This document shows positions 1 through 5,486 of a stretch of DNA of 5,843 bases, one piece after another. A program made the position numbers and the translations under genes. Each line of letters starts with the position of its first letter. The first letter of the stretch is position 1. A model generated the notes under the pieces. It was not told where the DNA came from. It did no database searches and worked only from the letters and a program-made list of their open reading frames with translations. Source of the DNA: Novosphingobium sp. (GTDB lineage: Bacteria > Pseudomonadota > Alphaproteobacteria > Sphingomonadales > Sphingomonadaceae); the NCBI GenBank assembly GCA_009885425.1, contig VFKS01000049.1, forward strand, positions 1 through 5,843, written 5' to 3'.

Positions 1-1731
1 CGGCACCGGATGGCAACAATCGGCGAGGTGGAACGCCATGCCCGCTGTCAGCCCGCGGATCGAGATCGCTTTCTCTTGCTTGGGCCAGTTCTCAGGCTCG
101 GCAAAGTGTAGGGAGCTACCCGGGACCAGCGCCTCCATCACCGCGCGATCTTCCAGTTTGGCGGTGCCAATCGAGACCATCAGGTCTTCTTCGCTGGCCA
201 GACCCAGCCGCTTGACCGCGTCTTTGACCGCCTTCTTGCCGATCTTCGATGGCAGTCGTTCGACAATCTGCTCGAACAGTTTGCGGCCGATTGCAGCAAC
301 TTCGGCGCGTTCCTTGGCGCGGACCGCGCGGCGGATCGCGGCGCGGGCCTTGCCGGTCACGACAAAGCCCAGCCAGGCCAGCTGGGGGCTGGCGTTGCGG
401 CTCTTGATCAGTTCCACCACATCGCCATTGGCCAGCGCCGTGCGCAGCGGCATATGGCGCCCGTTGATCTTGGCCCCGACCGCGAAATTGCCGAGATCCG
501 AGTGAACCGAATAAGCGAAATCAACCGGGGTCGAACCTTTGGGCAGCTGGTGCAGCGCGCCCTTGGGGGTGAAGGCGAAGATCCGGTCCTGGTAGATCGC
601 CAGCTTGGTATGTTCGAGCAGTTCTTCGGCATCGTGGCTTTCATCGACGATCTCGATCAGATCGCGCAGCCAGCCGACCTGCCCGTCGGGCCGCTCACCA
701 TGCTTGTAGGCCCAATGCGCGGCGAGCCCGAATTCGTTGGTGCGGTGCATTTCGCGGGTCCGGATCTGGACCTCCATCCGCATCGAATTTTCAAAGATCA
801 GCGCGGTGTGGAGCGAGCGATAGCCGTTCGATTTCGGCGTCGAGATATAGTCCTTGAACCGCCCGGGGATCATCTGCCAGGTGGTGTGAAGCACGCCCAG
901 CGCGCGGTAGCTGTCTTCCTGGCTTTCGGTCAGCACCCGGAACGCCATGATATCGGTGATCTGTTCAAAGCTGACGTGGCGTTCGGCCATCTTGTTCCAG
1001 ATCGAGAACGGGTGCTTTTCGCGGCCCGACACTTCGACTTTAAGACCCGCTTCGGCCAGCGCCTGCTTGATTGACAACGCAATCGCATCGACCTGACCGC
1101 CTTCGCTGGAACGGATCGTCGCCAGCCGTCCGGTGATTGTGGCATAGGCCTCAGGCTCAAGCTGTTCGAAAGCCAGCAGCTGCATCTCGCGCATATATTC
1201 GTACATGCCCACGCGCTCAGCCAGGGGCGCGTAGATATCCATGGTTTCGAGTGAAATCCGGCGGCGCTTGTCCTCGCTCTTGATGAAATGGAGCGTTCGC
1301 ATGTTGTGGAGCCGGTCGGCCAGCTTGACTAGCAGCACCCGGATGTCCTCGCTCATCGCCAGGAAGAACTTGCGCAGGTTTTCGGCCGCCCGCTCGTTCT
1401 CGCTCATCGCTTCGATCTTGGACAGCTTGGTCACCCCGTCGACCAGCCGGGCGACTTCGGGGCCGAACAGCTTGTCGATGTCCTCGATCGTCGCCAGCGT
1501 ATCCTCGACCGTATCGTGGAGCAGCGCGGTGATGATGGTTTCCTGATCGAGTTTCAGCTCGGTCATCAGCCCGGCAACTTCGACCGGGTGGCTGAAATAG
1601 GGATCGCCCGAGGCGCGTTTCTGGGCGCCGTGTTTCTGCACGGTGTAGACATAGGCGCGGTTCAGCATCGCTTCGTCCGCATCGGGATCGTAGGCGAGCA
1701 CCCGCTCAACAAGTTCGTACTGGCGCAGCAT
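1..1731 (-). CDS. rsh: Bifunctional (p)ppGpp synthetase/hydrolase, RelA/SpoT (Rsh) family; C-terminus cut by the window edge
   Basis: Makes (p)ppGpp from ATP plus GDP/GTP and hydrolyses it again, which makes it the cytoplasmic control enzyme of the stringent response. The minus-strand frame is open from 1731 to position 1, giving 577 residues of a protein that is usually about 700-750. Seen in order: the HD hydrolase domain with H48, H72-D73 (HDTVED) and D139 (ADRLHNMRT); the synthetase domain with REKHPFSIW (237-245), RFKD (291-294), TPKSNGYRSLHT (298-309) and EVQIRT (320-325); a TGS domain at about 380-440 (DRIFAFTPKG, VDFAYSVHSDLG); a helical region; and the start of the zinc-finger/CC domain with CCHPVP at 572-577. 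The ACT domain lies outside the window. RFKD, rather than the ExDD of RelA, is the signature of bifunctional enzymes, and the hydrolase residues are also intact. The start is fixed because an in-frame TAG lies only two codons upstream (1738-1740). The Shine-Dalgarno is weak (AGG). No frameshift was seen on a line-by-line reading. Confidence 0.96.
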   Translation of the reverse strand, partial: MLRQYELVERVLAYDPDADEAMLNRAYVYTVQKHGAQKRASGDPYFSHPVEVAGLMTELKLDQETIITALLHDTVEDTLATIEDIDKLFGPEVARLVDGVTKLSKIEAMSENERAAENLRKFFLAMSEDIRVLLVKLADRLHNMRTLHFIKSEDKRRRISLETMDIYAPLAERVGMYEYMREMQLLAFEQLEPEAYATITGRLATIRSSEGGQVDAIALSIKQALAEAGLKVEVSGREKHPFSIWNKMAERHVSFEQITDIMAFRVLTESQEDSYRALGVLHTTWQMIPGRFKDYISTPKSNGYRSLHTALIFENSMRMEVQIRTREMHRTNEFGLAAHWAYKHGERPDGQVGWLRDLIEIVDESHDAEELLEHTKLAIYQDRIFAFTPKGALHQLPKGSTPVDFAYSVHSDLGNFAVGAKINGRHMPLRTALANGDVVELIKSRNASPQLAWLGFVVTGKARAAIRRAVRAKERAEVAAIGRKLFEQIVERLPSKIGKKAVKDAVKRLGLASEEDLMVSIGTAKLEDRAVMEALVPGSSLHFAEPENWPKQEKAISIRGLTAGMAFHLADCCHPVP

Positions 1732-1812
1732 AGCAGCCTAGATGGCGGCTTTGTGGGGCGAAGAGCAAGCGCAAAGGCGCTGCAATGCCAAAATCCTGCT
1801 GCGACTGGGAGC

Positions 1813-1849
1813 GAGCGGAGCGGCGCCGGTGACAGACGCCGCTCCGTTC
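1813..1849 (-). terminator. GC-rich hairpin, possible terminator of the secreted-protein gene or rsh leader structure
   Basis: Arms 1813-1825 (GAGCGGAGCGGCG) and 1837-1849 (CGCCGCTCCGTTC) pair over 13 positions with one G-T wobble, leaving an 11-base loop. The hairpin lies 56-92 bases past the stop codon of the gene ending at 1905. No run of T follows on either strand, so it is not a classical intrinsic terminator. It could equally be a folded part of the rsh 5' leader. Confidence 0.4.
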
Positions 1850-1859
1850 AACTGTCTCC

Positions 1860-1887
1860 TAGCCAACCAATCGCAAACAATTGGCTA
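1860..1887. repeat. 7-bp inverted repeat TAGCCAA/TTGGCTA
   Basis: The arms are 1860-1866 and 1881-1887, with a 14-base A-rich spacer that contains a second CCAA able to pair with the same TTGG. It sits 18 bases past the stop of the secreted-protein gene. It may be a weak 3'-end stem or a protein-binding site; the sequence does not decide between them. Confidence 0.3.
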
Positions 1888-1904
1888 AGGCTGGCCGAAT
1901 ATTT

Positions 1905-2414
1905 TCAGCCGACAATCCGCACCATGGCGAACTGGGTATCAACCTTCTGGCGCTGCGCAGCCGTGGAGGTTTCGGGGATCATGGTCACGCCTACAGCGAT
2001 GTTGTTCCCCCCGAAGGTGCGGACCACGACCTTGATGTCTACTTTCGGCCCGCCGTCGATCACCATGACCGAATGGAACGCCTCGGCCGGACCGCCCGCA
2101 AAAGTGGTCTTTTCGCTCTTGGTGTAGGGCTGGGCGCCCGCTCCCGCCAAAATAACGCCGGCCATTTCGGCGTTGGTGGGAATCGGTTCGCCCGGCGAAG
2201 CGGTGATCATCCGCAGCAGGATTGCGCCCGCCATGTCATCGGCGAACAGCGTCAGGTTGCCGTGTTCGTCATAGCGTTCGGTCCAGCCCGACTGCTTGGC
2301 AATTTCAACCGCGGGGGTACCGCTGGTCGGGATCCGGAACGATTGGGCCAAAGCAGGCGCAGCAATCAGGCTGATCGCAGCAAGCGGCATCAGCAGACGG
2401 GTAGCTAGGTTCAT
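1905..2414 (-). CDS. Small secreted (periplasmic) protein of unknown function
   Basis: The product is 169 residues and I do not recognise the family with confidence. Residues 1-23 form a clear Sec signal peptide: a short basic start (R6), a hydrophobic core, and a PALA|Q cleavage site after A23. There is no lipobox cysteine, so a soluble periplasmic protein of about 146 residues is expected. The mature part starts SFRIPTSGTP and has a GWTERYDEHGNLTLF stretch, a GG-containing turn, then alternating hydrophobic residues (VDIKVVVRTFGG, NIAVGVTMIP) and a C-terminal MVRIVG. This mixed alpha/beta pattern would fit a small PsbP/DcrB-like fold, but that is only a guess. There are no cysteines. The ATG is preceded by AGGGGA (2421-2426) at good spacing, and the signal peptide begins exactly there, which supports the start. 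It lies 73 bp after hemF on the same strand, so co-transcription is possible. Confidence 0.85.
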   Translation of the reverse strand: MNLATRLLMPLAAISLIAAPALAQSFRIPTSGTPAVEIAKQSGWTERYDEHGNLTLFADDMAGAILLRMITASPGEPIPTNAEMAGVILAGAGAQPYTKSEKTTFAGGPAEAFHSVMVIDGGPKVDIKVVVRTFGGNNIAVGVTMIPETSTAAQRQKVDTQFAMVRIVG

Positions 2415-2487
2415 TGTTAGTCCCCTGTAGATACGGTTGAGCAGGCTTATCGCGAATGCGAGCTTGCGGAAAGCTTAATGGCAGCGC

Positions 2488-3345
2488 TCAGCTCCACACC
2501 GCTCGCGGCGGCAGACTCATGAGGATTGCATCGACATTGCCGCCGGTCTTGAGGCCAAACAGCGTGCCGCGATCGTAAACCAGGTTGAATTCGGCGTAGC
2601 GCCCGCGCCATTCAAGCTGCTGCTGCGTGTCGGCCGCAGTGAACGCCGCGCCCATCCGGCGGCGGACGAGGCGCGGGAAGACAGCGAGAAAGGCTTCCCC
2701 GACATCGCGGGTGAAGGCAAAGTTGGCTTCGAACGCGGCATCGCTATCGCAATCGAGGTGATCGTAGAAGATCCCGCCGACCCCTCGGTGGACCCCCCGG
2801 TGCGGGATATAGAAGTACTCGTCCGCCCACGCCTTGAACCGCTCGTAATAGTCCGCGCCGTGGGTATCGCAGGCGGCCTGAAAGGCGGCGTGGAAATCGG
2901 CGGTATCCTCAGCATAAGGGATCGGTGGGTTGAGATCGGCGCCGCCGCCGAACCAGGGTTTGCTGGTGGTCAGGAAACGCGTGTTCATGTGCACGGCGGG
3001 GACGTGCGGATTGGCCATATGCGCAACCAGGCTGATCCCGGTGGCGGTAAAGCCGGGATTGTCGGCACCCGCGCCGTGGATGGTCTGCGCGAATTCGGGG
3101 GCGAACGTACCGTGGACGGTCGAGATGTTAACACCGACTTTCTCGAACACCTGGCCCTTCATCACTCCGCGCGTACCGCCGCCGGGTTCGGGGTTACCGG
3201 CCTCTTCGCGGGCCCAGGTGGTGAATTCGAACTGCGCGGCGCTGCCGGCCTCGGCCTCGATATTCTCGAACTCGGCGCAGATCCGGTCGCGCAGGCTTTC
3301 GAACCAGCTGCGGGCGCGCAGCGTATGGGGAGTCCAGTCGGTCAT
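2488..3345 (-). CDS. hemF: Oxygen-dependent coproporphyrinogen III oxidase
   Basis: Converts coproporphyrinogen III to protoporphyrinogen IX by two oxidative decarboxylations using O2, the aerobic route of haem synthesis in the cytoplasm. The 285 residues match the family length (about 280-310). Diagnostic stretches are GGGTRGVMKGQVFEKVGVN (55-73), SLVAHMANPHVPAVHMNTR (105-123), KPWFGGGADLNP (129-140), YYERFKAWADEYFYIPHR (166-183) with RGVGGIFYD (187-195), and RYAEFNLVYDRGTLFGLKTGG (249-269). The conserved histidines expected at H109, H119, H152 and H182 are present. The frame stays open upstream to 3693, but that extension lies antisense to pdeM and has no HemF similarity. The ATG at 3345 has GGCAAGG seven bases before it and gives the normal N-terminus, so I start there. 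The gene is divergent from pdeM with only 44 bp between starts. Confidence 0.96.
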   Translation of the reverse strand: MTDWTPHTLRARSWFESLRDRICAEFENIEAEAGSAAQFEFTTWAREEAGNPEPGGGTRGVMKGQVFEKVGVNISTVHGTFAPEFAQTIHGAGADNPGFTATGISLVAHMANPHVPAVHMNTRFLTTSKPWFGGGADLNPPIPYAEDTADFHAAFQAACDTHGADYYERFKAWADEYFYIPHRGVHRGVGGIFYDHLDCDSDAAFEANFAFTRDVGEAFLAVFPRLVRRRMGAAFTAADTQQQLEWRGRYAEFNLVYDRGTLFGLKTGGNVDAILMSLPPRAVWS

Positions 3346-3389
3346 GCTGCGCCCTTGCCAAGCGAATCCGGTTCCGGCAAGGAAAAGCC
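3346..3389. promoter_or_regulatory. Mirror-image ribosome binding sites of hemF and pdeM
   Basis: The 44 bp between the two divergent ATGs carry GGCAAGG on each strand: 3376-3382 (plus) for pdeM and 3359-3353 (minus) for hemF. Each is followed by exactly seven bases and then ATG. The two copies form a perfect 7-bp inverted repeat with a 16-base spacer. They support both chosen starts. They also mean that a transcript of either gene starting beyond the other arm could fold its own Shine-Dalgarno into a stem. The room left is too small for two separate promoters, so at least one probably lies inside the opposite gene. Confidence 0.7.
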
Positions 3390-4058
3390 ATGGTTCCCTT
3401 TTCGTTCGCTGGTGAAGAGCTGCTGCTGGCCGCAGGGCAAGCGCTCTATTGGCCGCGCGAGCACGCCCTGCTGGTCGCCGATCTGCATCTGGAAAAGGCC
3501 AGCTTCTATGCCCGCTTCGGCCAGATGCTGCCGCCCTATGACAGCCGCGAGACGCTGGCCCGGGTGGCCGATGCAGTGCGGCAAACCGGCGCGCGGCGGG
3601 TGTTTTGCTTGGGCGACAATTTCCACGATGCCGCAGGGGCTGACCGGCTCGAGCCGCATGCAGCCGGAATGCTTGAGGCACTGACCCGCGCAACCGATTG
3701 GGTCTGGATTGCCGGCAATCATGATCTGGGCCGGATCCCCGGCGGAACTGCGGTGGACGAGCTGGAACTGAGCGGCCTGACGCTGCGCCACGAAGCGCTG
3801 GTTGGCGAGGTCCGCCCCGAACTGTCGGGCCACTACCATCCCAAGCTGAAAGTGACCGCGCGCGGCCGCCGGGTGGTCCGCCCCTGCGCAGTGGTGAGCG
3901 AGTGCAAGCTGATCCTGCCCGCGTTCGGCGCGCTGACCGGCGGGATGGATGCTGCCGATCCCGCGATCATCGCCGCGATGCAGCCCGCCCGCGCAGTGGA
4001 TGCGCTGCTGGGTGTGTCCGGAAAGCTGCTCCAGTTCCCATTATGGCGGGCTGCTTGA
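3390..4058 (+). CDS. pdeM: Ligase-associated DNA damage response endonuclease PdeM (metallophosphoesterase)
   Basis: A calcineurin-type metallophosphoesterase of 222 residues, the usual size for this family. Metal-binding motifs appear in order: DLHLEK (31-36, D31 and H33), LGDNFHD (74-80, D76), GNHDL (109-113, N110 and H111) and GHYHPK (147-152, H148 and H150). The DLHLEK plus GDNFHD wording and the conserved CKLILPAFGALTGG stretch near the C-terminus fit the PdeM group rather than other phosphoesterases. In many bacteria PdeM is encoded with an ATP-dependent DNA ligase, a helicase and an exonuclease and is thought to act in DNA repair. None of those partners is in this window, so the repair role is inferred from the family. 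There is no signal peptide, so it is cytoplasmic. The start ATG has GGCAAGG at ideal spacing. Downstream come four hairpins and then infC. Confidence 0.9.
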   Translation: MVPFSFAGEELLLAAGQALYWPREHALLVADLHLEKASFYARFGQMLPPYDSRETLARVADAVRQTGARRVFCLGDNFHDAAGADRLEPHAAGMLEALTRATDWVWIAGNHDLGRIPGGTAVDELELSGLTLRHEALVGEVRPELSGHYHPKLKVTARGRRVVRPCAVVSECKLILPAFGALTGGMDAADPAIIAAMQPARAVDALLGVSGKLLQFPLWRAA

Positions 4059-4062
4059 TTGT

Positions 4063-4076
4063 CCGCCTAACGGCGG
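4063..4076 (+). repeat. Hairpin 1 of the pdeM-infC array, 5-bp stem
   Basis: CCGCC (4063-4067) and GGCGG (4072-4076) enclose the loop TAAC, starting four bases after the pdeM stop. Weak alone, but it is the first of four stems in tandem and may be part of the pdeM 3' end. Confidence 0.45.
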
Positions 4077-4079
4077 TGC

Positions 4080-4099
4080 GGTCGGGCATCCGCCCGACC
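4080..4099 (+). terminator. Hairpin 2 of the array, 8-bp stem; possible pdeM terminator
   Basis: GGTCGGGC (4080-4087) pairs perfectly with GCCCGACC (4092-4099) around the tetraloop ATCC. Its position 22 bases past the pdeM stop suits a terminator or an RNA 3'-end stabiliser. No T run follows, so termination without Rho is uncertain. Confidence 0.5.
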
Positions 4100-4188
4100 T
4101 GGCCTAGCCAGCCCGCTCCCCCGGCCCAACCACCCGTTAAAGGTTACCCTGTGGGTGGTTGGGCCGGGGGAGCGGGCTGGCTAGGCCA
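4100..4188. repeat. Long perfect inverted repeat, 36-bp arms with a 17-base loop
   Basis: Arm 4100-4135 (begins TGGCCTAGCCAGCCCGCTCC) is the exact reverse complement of arm 4153-4188 (ends GAGCGGGCTGGCTAGGCCA). The loop is 4136-4152. There are no mismatches over 36 pairs, so it could form an extremely stable RNA hairpin or a DNA cruciform. That is far longer than an intrinsic terminator needs, and there is no T tail. It carries no ORF of its own. Candidates are a copy of a palindromic intergenic repeat (REP- or MITE-like) or a bulky terminator and RNA processing site between pdeM and infC. I cannot tell whether other copies exist in the genome. Confidence 0.9.
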
Positions 4189-4189
4189 A

Positions 4190-4211
4190 GCTAATCGCGG
4201 AGGCGATTAGC
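4190..4211 (+). repeat. Hairpin 4 of the array, 9-bp stem with GGAG loop
   Basis: GCTAATCGC (4190-4198) pairs perfectly with GCGATTAGC (4203-4211) around the loop GGAG. It begins one base after the 36-bp repeat ends and is richer in A/T than the other stems. It could be part of the same element or a structure at the head of the infC leader. Confidence 0.6.
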
Positions 4212-4291
4212 GCACCTTACAAAGACGCCTTCCCCCCGGCGCCGATTCGGTTTAGGGAGCCGCGCATCAACCACGTTCAGGAGATTCTACT
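4212..4291 (+). promoter_or_regulatory. infC upstream region with the AGGAG site that decides the start
   Basis: This is the 80 bp left between the hairpin array and infC. AGGAG at 4279-4283 lies eight bases before the in-frame ATA at 4292. The later in-frame ATG at 4316 is preceded only by C/G-rich sequence with no Shine-Dalgarno. That spacing is the main evidence for initiation at ATA. I see no clear promoter boxes. Confidence 0.65.
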
Positions 4292-4834
4292 ATAGCACCC
4301 CCACCCCGGCGCGCGATGACGCCCCCCGTTAAGAGCGGGCCGCGCTACAACCAGATGATCGTATCGGACAAAGTCCGCGTAATCGACGAGAACGGCGAAA
4401 ATCTGGGCGTCATGTACACCCGCGAAGCGATTGAACAGGCTGCTGGAGTCGGCCTGGATCTGGTTGAGATTTCTCCCAACGCTGATCCGCCGGTGGCCAA
4501 GTTCCTCGATGTCGGCAAGTTCCGCTATGAGGCCCAGAAAAAGGCCAATCTGGCGCGCAAGAACCAGAAGACGCAGGAAATCAAAGAAATCAAGATGCGT
4601 CCGAATATCGACGATCATGATTACGACACCAAGATGCGTAACGTCACCCGGTTCATCGAGGACGGCGACAAGGTCAAGGTCACGCTGCGGTTTCGCGGGC
4701 GCGAACTTTCGCACCAGCAGCTGGGCATGAACCTGCTCAAGCGGGTGCAGGAAGACGTCGCCGAAATCGCCAAGATCGAAAGCTATCCGCGCATGGAAGG
4801 CCGTCAGATGCTGATGGTACTTTCGCCCAAGTAA
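4292..4834 (+). CDS. infC: Translation initiation factor IF3, starting at a rare ATA codon
   Basis: Binds the 30S subunit, prevents early 50S joining and checks the start codon and initiator tRNA pairing. From ATA the product is 180 residues, a normal IF3 length. The N-domain (about 18-90) holds [20 protein letters not shown] (28-39), [20 protein letters not shown] (54-73) and GKFRYE. A lysine-rich linker follows. The C-domain starts near [18 protein letters not shown] (98-115) and contains [18 protein letters not shown], the IF3 hallmark. The ATG at 4316 would drop only eight residues (APPPRRA after the initiator), but it lacks a ribosome binding site, whereas ATA 4292 has AGGAG at ideal spacing. 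Non-AUG starts such as AUU are well known for infC and let IF3 repress its own translation, so ATA fits that biology. The start choice is inferred; the gene identity is certain. Confidence 0.95.
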   Translation: MAPPPRRAMTPPVKSGPRYNQMIVSDKVRVIDENGENLGVMYTREAIEQAAGVGLDLVEISPNADPPVAKFLDVGKFRYEAQKKANLARKNQKTQEIKEIKMRPNIDDHDYDTKMRNVTRFIEDGDKVKVTLRFRGRELSHQQLGMNLLKRVQEDVAEIAKIESYPRMEGRQMLMVLSPK

Positions 4835-4841
4835 GACCTGA

Positions 4842-4869
4842 CGGGCCCCGCACCTGGGTGCGGGGCCCG
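4842..4869. terminator. Strong hairpin shared by convergent infC and the membrane-protein gene
   Basis: CGGGCCCCGCACC (4842-4854) and GGTGCGGGGCCCG (4857-4869) are exact reverse complements. This gives a 13-bp arm match, or 12 pairs with a CTGG loop. It begins seven bases past the infC stop and ends eight bases before the stop codon of the convergent gene, so it can serve both strands. Only a short TTT follows on the plus strand, slightly displaced. Confidence 0.8.
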
Positions 4870-4877
4870 CAGCAGTT

Positions 4878-5261
4878 TCAGGCCACAGCGCCTTGGCGCT
4901 TCATCAGATAACCCAGCACAACCGCCACCAGCACCAGCGCTGGTACATCACCCAGCAAATGGCCCTGGTGCATTTCGTGCTGGAGCGACTGGAACGCCAT
5001 GATTCCGGCATGGACCAGGCTGGACCAGACCGTGAACCAGATTAGCGAAGCATTGGCCGCCGGATTGCGTGCGGCGCGGATCAGGCAGACCCCCAGCGTC
5101 GCATAGACCCCGACGATCATCATGTAATAGTTGTTCGCGGCCGGACTGCCTTCGTGCCAGGCCCAACCCGATGGCCAGATGACGGCGAGCGGATAGATCA
5201 GGCAGAAAATCGCTCCAAAAGCGATCATTGCCATGCTCAGCAGGCGGTTGTTGTCTGGCAT
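4878..5261 (-). CDS. Four-helix integral membrane protein, DUF6632-like
   Basis: 127 residues with four likely membrane helices at about 9-29, 46-62, 71-92 and 103-120, so an inner-membrane protein. The pattern VYATLGVCLIRAARNP (52-67), then LIWFTVWSSLVHAGIMAFQS (73-92) and HQGHLLGD (98-105), matches what I remember of the DUF6632 family; its function is unknown. The cluster of histidines (H84, H95, H98, H101) at the end of helix 3 and the loop after it may be functional, but nothing here proves it. The frame is open to a TTG at 5333. I prefer the ATG at 5261 because it is preceded by a strong AGGGGGAG eight bases away and removes a basic, non-membrane extension. A 17-bp palindrome lies just upstream and may be the operator controlling the gene. 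It is convergent with infC and divergent from the SLC13 gene. Confidence 0.85.
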   Translation of the reverse strand: MPDNNRLLSMAMIAFGAIFCLIYPLAVIWPSGWAWHEGSPAANNYYMMIVGVYATLGVCLIRAARNPAANASLIWFTVWSSLVHAGIMAFQSLQHEMHQGHLLGDVPALVLVAVVLGYLMKRQGAVA

Positions 5262-5277
5262 CAGTTTTTCTCCCCCT

Positions 5278-5294
5278 AACCGGACTGTCCGGTT
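5278..5294. promoter_or_regulatory. 17-bp operator-like palindrome AACCGGACTGTCCGGTT
   Basis: Two perfect 8-bp half-sites (AACCGGAC and GTCCGGTT) flank one central base. The element ends 16 bases upstream of the ATG at 5261, immediately next to the Shine-Dalgarno of the membrane-protein gene. Size and symmetry are typical of TetR-family operators. No regulator gene is visible in the window, so the binding protein is unknown. Repression of the membrane-protein gene is the simplest reading. Confidence 0.6.
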
Positions 5295-5463
5295 TCCCGA
5301 CGCGAGGGTGACGCGATTTACCAGCCGGCGCAAACCCGAATCTGGATGTGTCTGAAAACGCTGGATTTGCGCGCGAAGCCCGGTCTGGCTGTGACAAACT
5401 GTGCTGGCGTGGTGGACCGGCTTTCCCTTTGGCCGGGCAGTCGATAAGGCGTGTTGCAGCGCA

Positions 5464-5475
5464 TTGGCGCGCCAA
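5464..5475. repeat. 12-bp perfect palindrome TTGGCGCGCCAA at the SLC13 ribosome binding site
   Basis: TTGGCGCGCCAA reads the same on both strands, and its last two bases are the first two of the AAGGGAG Shine-Dalgarno (5474-5480). It could be a small operator or affect access to the binding site. Short GC-rich palindromes also occur by chance in DNA of this composition. Confidence 0.4.
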
Positions 5476-5486
5476 GGGAGTTTTGG

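Larger units (their letters stand above)
1732..1904. other. Intergenic spacer upstream of rsh with two inverted repeats
   Basis: This 173-bp gap lies between the stop of the secreted-protein gene and the rsh start, both on the minus strand. It should hold the rsh promoter and leader. I see no convincing -35/-10 pair and no protein-coding stretch. It contains a 13-bp stem at 1813-1849 and a 7-bp inverted repeat at 1860-1887, listed separately. rpoZ, often found just upstream of rsh in alphaproteobacteria, is not here. Confidence 0.6.

Noticed and set aside
454..1074. A 206-codon plus-strand frame opposite rsh, with other shorter ones at 38-505 and 1241-1546
   Set aside because: All are shadows of the rsh coding sequence, whose domains and motifs are continuous on the minus strand.
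1516..2408. Plus-strand frames covering the secreted-protein gene and the spacer
   Set aside because: No domain or ribosome binding site of note. The minus strand has a signal peptide plus Shine-Dalgarno, which is better evidence for the real gene.
2461..2475. Small inverted repeat AGCTT/AAGCT after hemF as a terminator
   Set aside because: A 5-bp, partly A/T stem without a T run is too weak to claim.
2758..3684. A 308-codon open frame on the plus strand opposite hemF and running on into pdeM in another frame
   Set aside because: It is antisense to a clear hemF and out of frame with a clear pdeM, has no recognisable domain, and such long antisense frames are common in GC-rich DNA.
3346..3693. 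N-terminal extension of the hemF frame up to 3693
   Set aside because: It lies antisense to pdeM and looks low-complexity and basic. The ATG at 3345 has a good ribosome binding site and gives the normal HemF length.
3902..4210. A 102-codon plus-strand frame ending in the hairpin region
   Set aside because: It overlaps pdeM in another frame, and its C-terminus is only a translation of the inverted repeat (glycine/tryptophan-rich).
4284..4286. ATT as an alternative start codon of infC
   Set aside because: It is not in frame with IF3 and overlaps the bases just after the Shine-Dalgarno; ATA at 4292 is in frame and well spaced.
4277..4714. A 145-codon minus-strand frame opposite infC
   Set aside because: Shadow of IF3; the plus strand encodes a complete, conserved IF3.
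5299..5315. Direct repeat GACGCG twice, 11 bp apart, near the 17-bp palindrome
   Set aside because: Only 6 bp long and GC-rich; easily chance. One helical turn of spacing alone is not enough to call a binding site.
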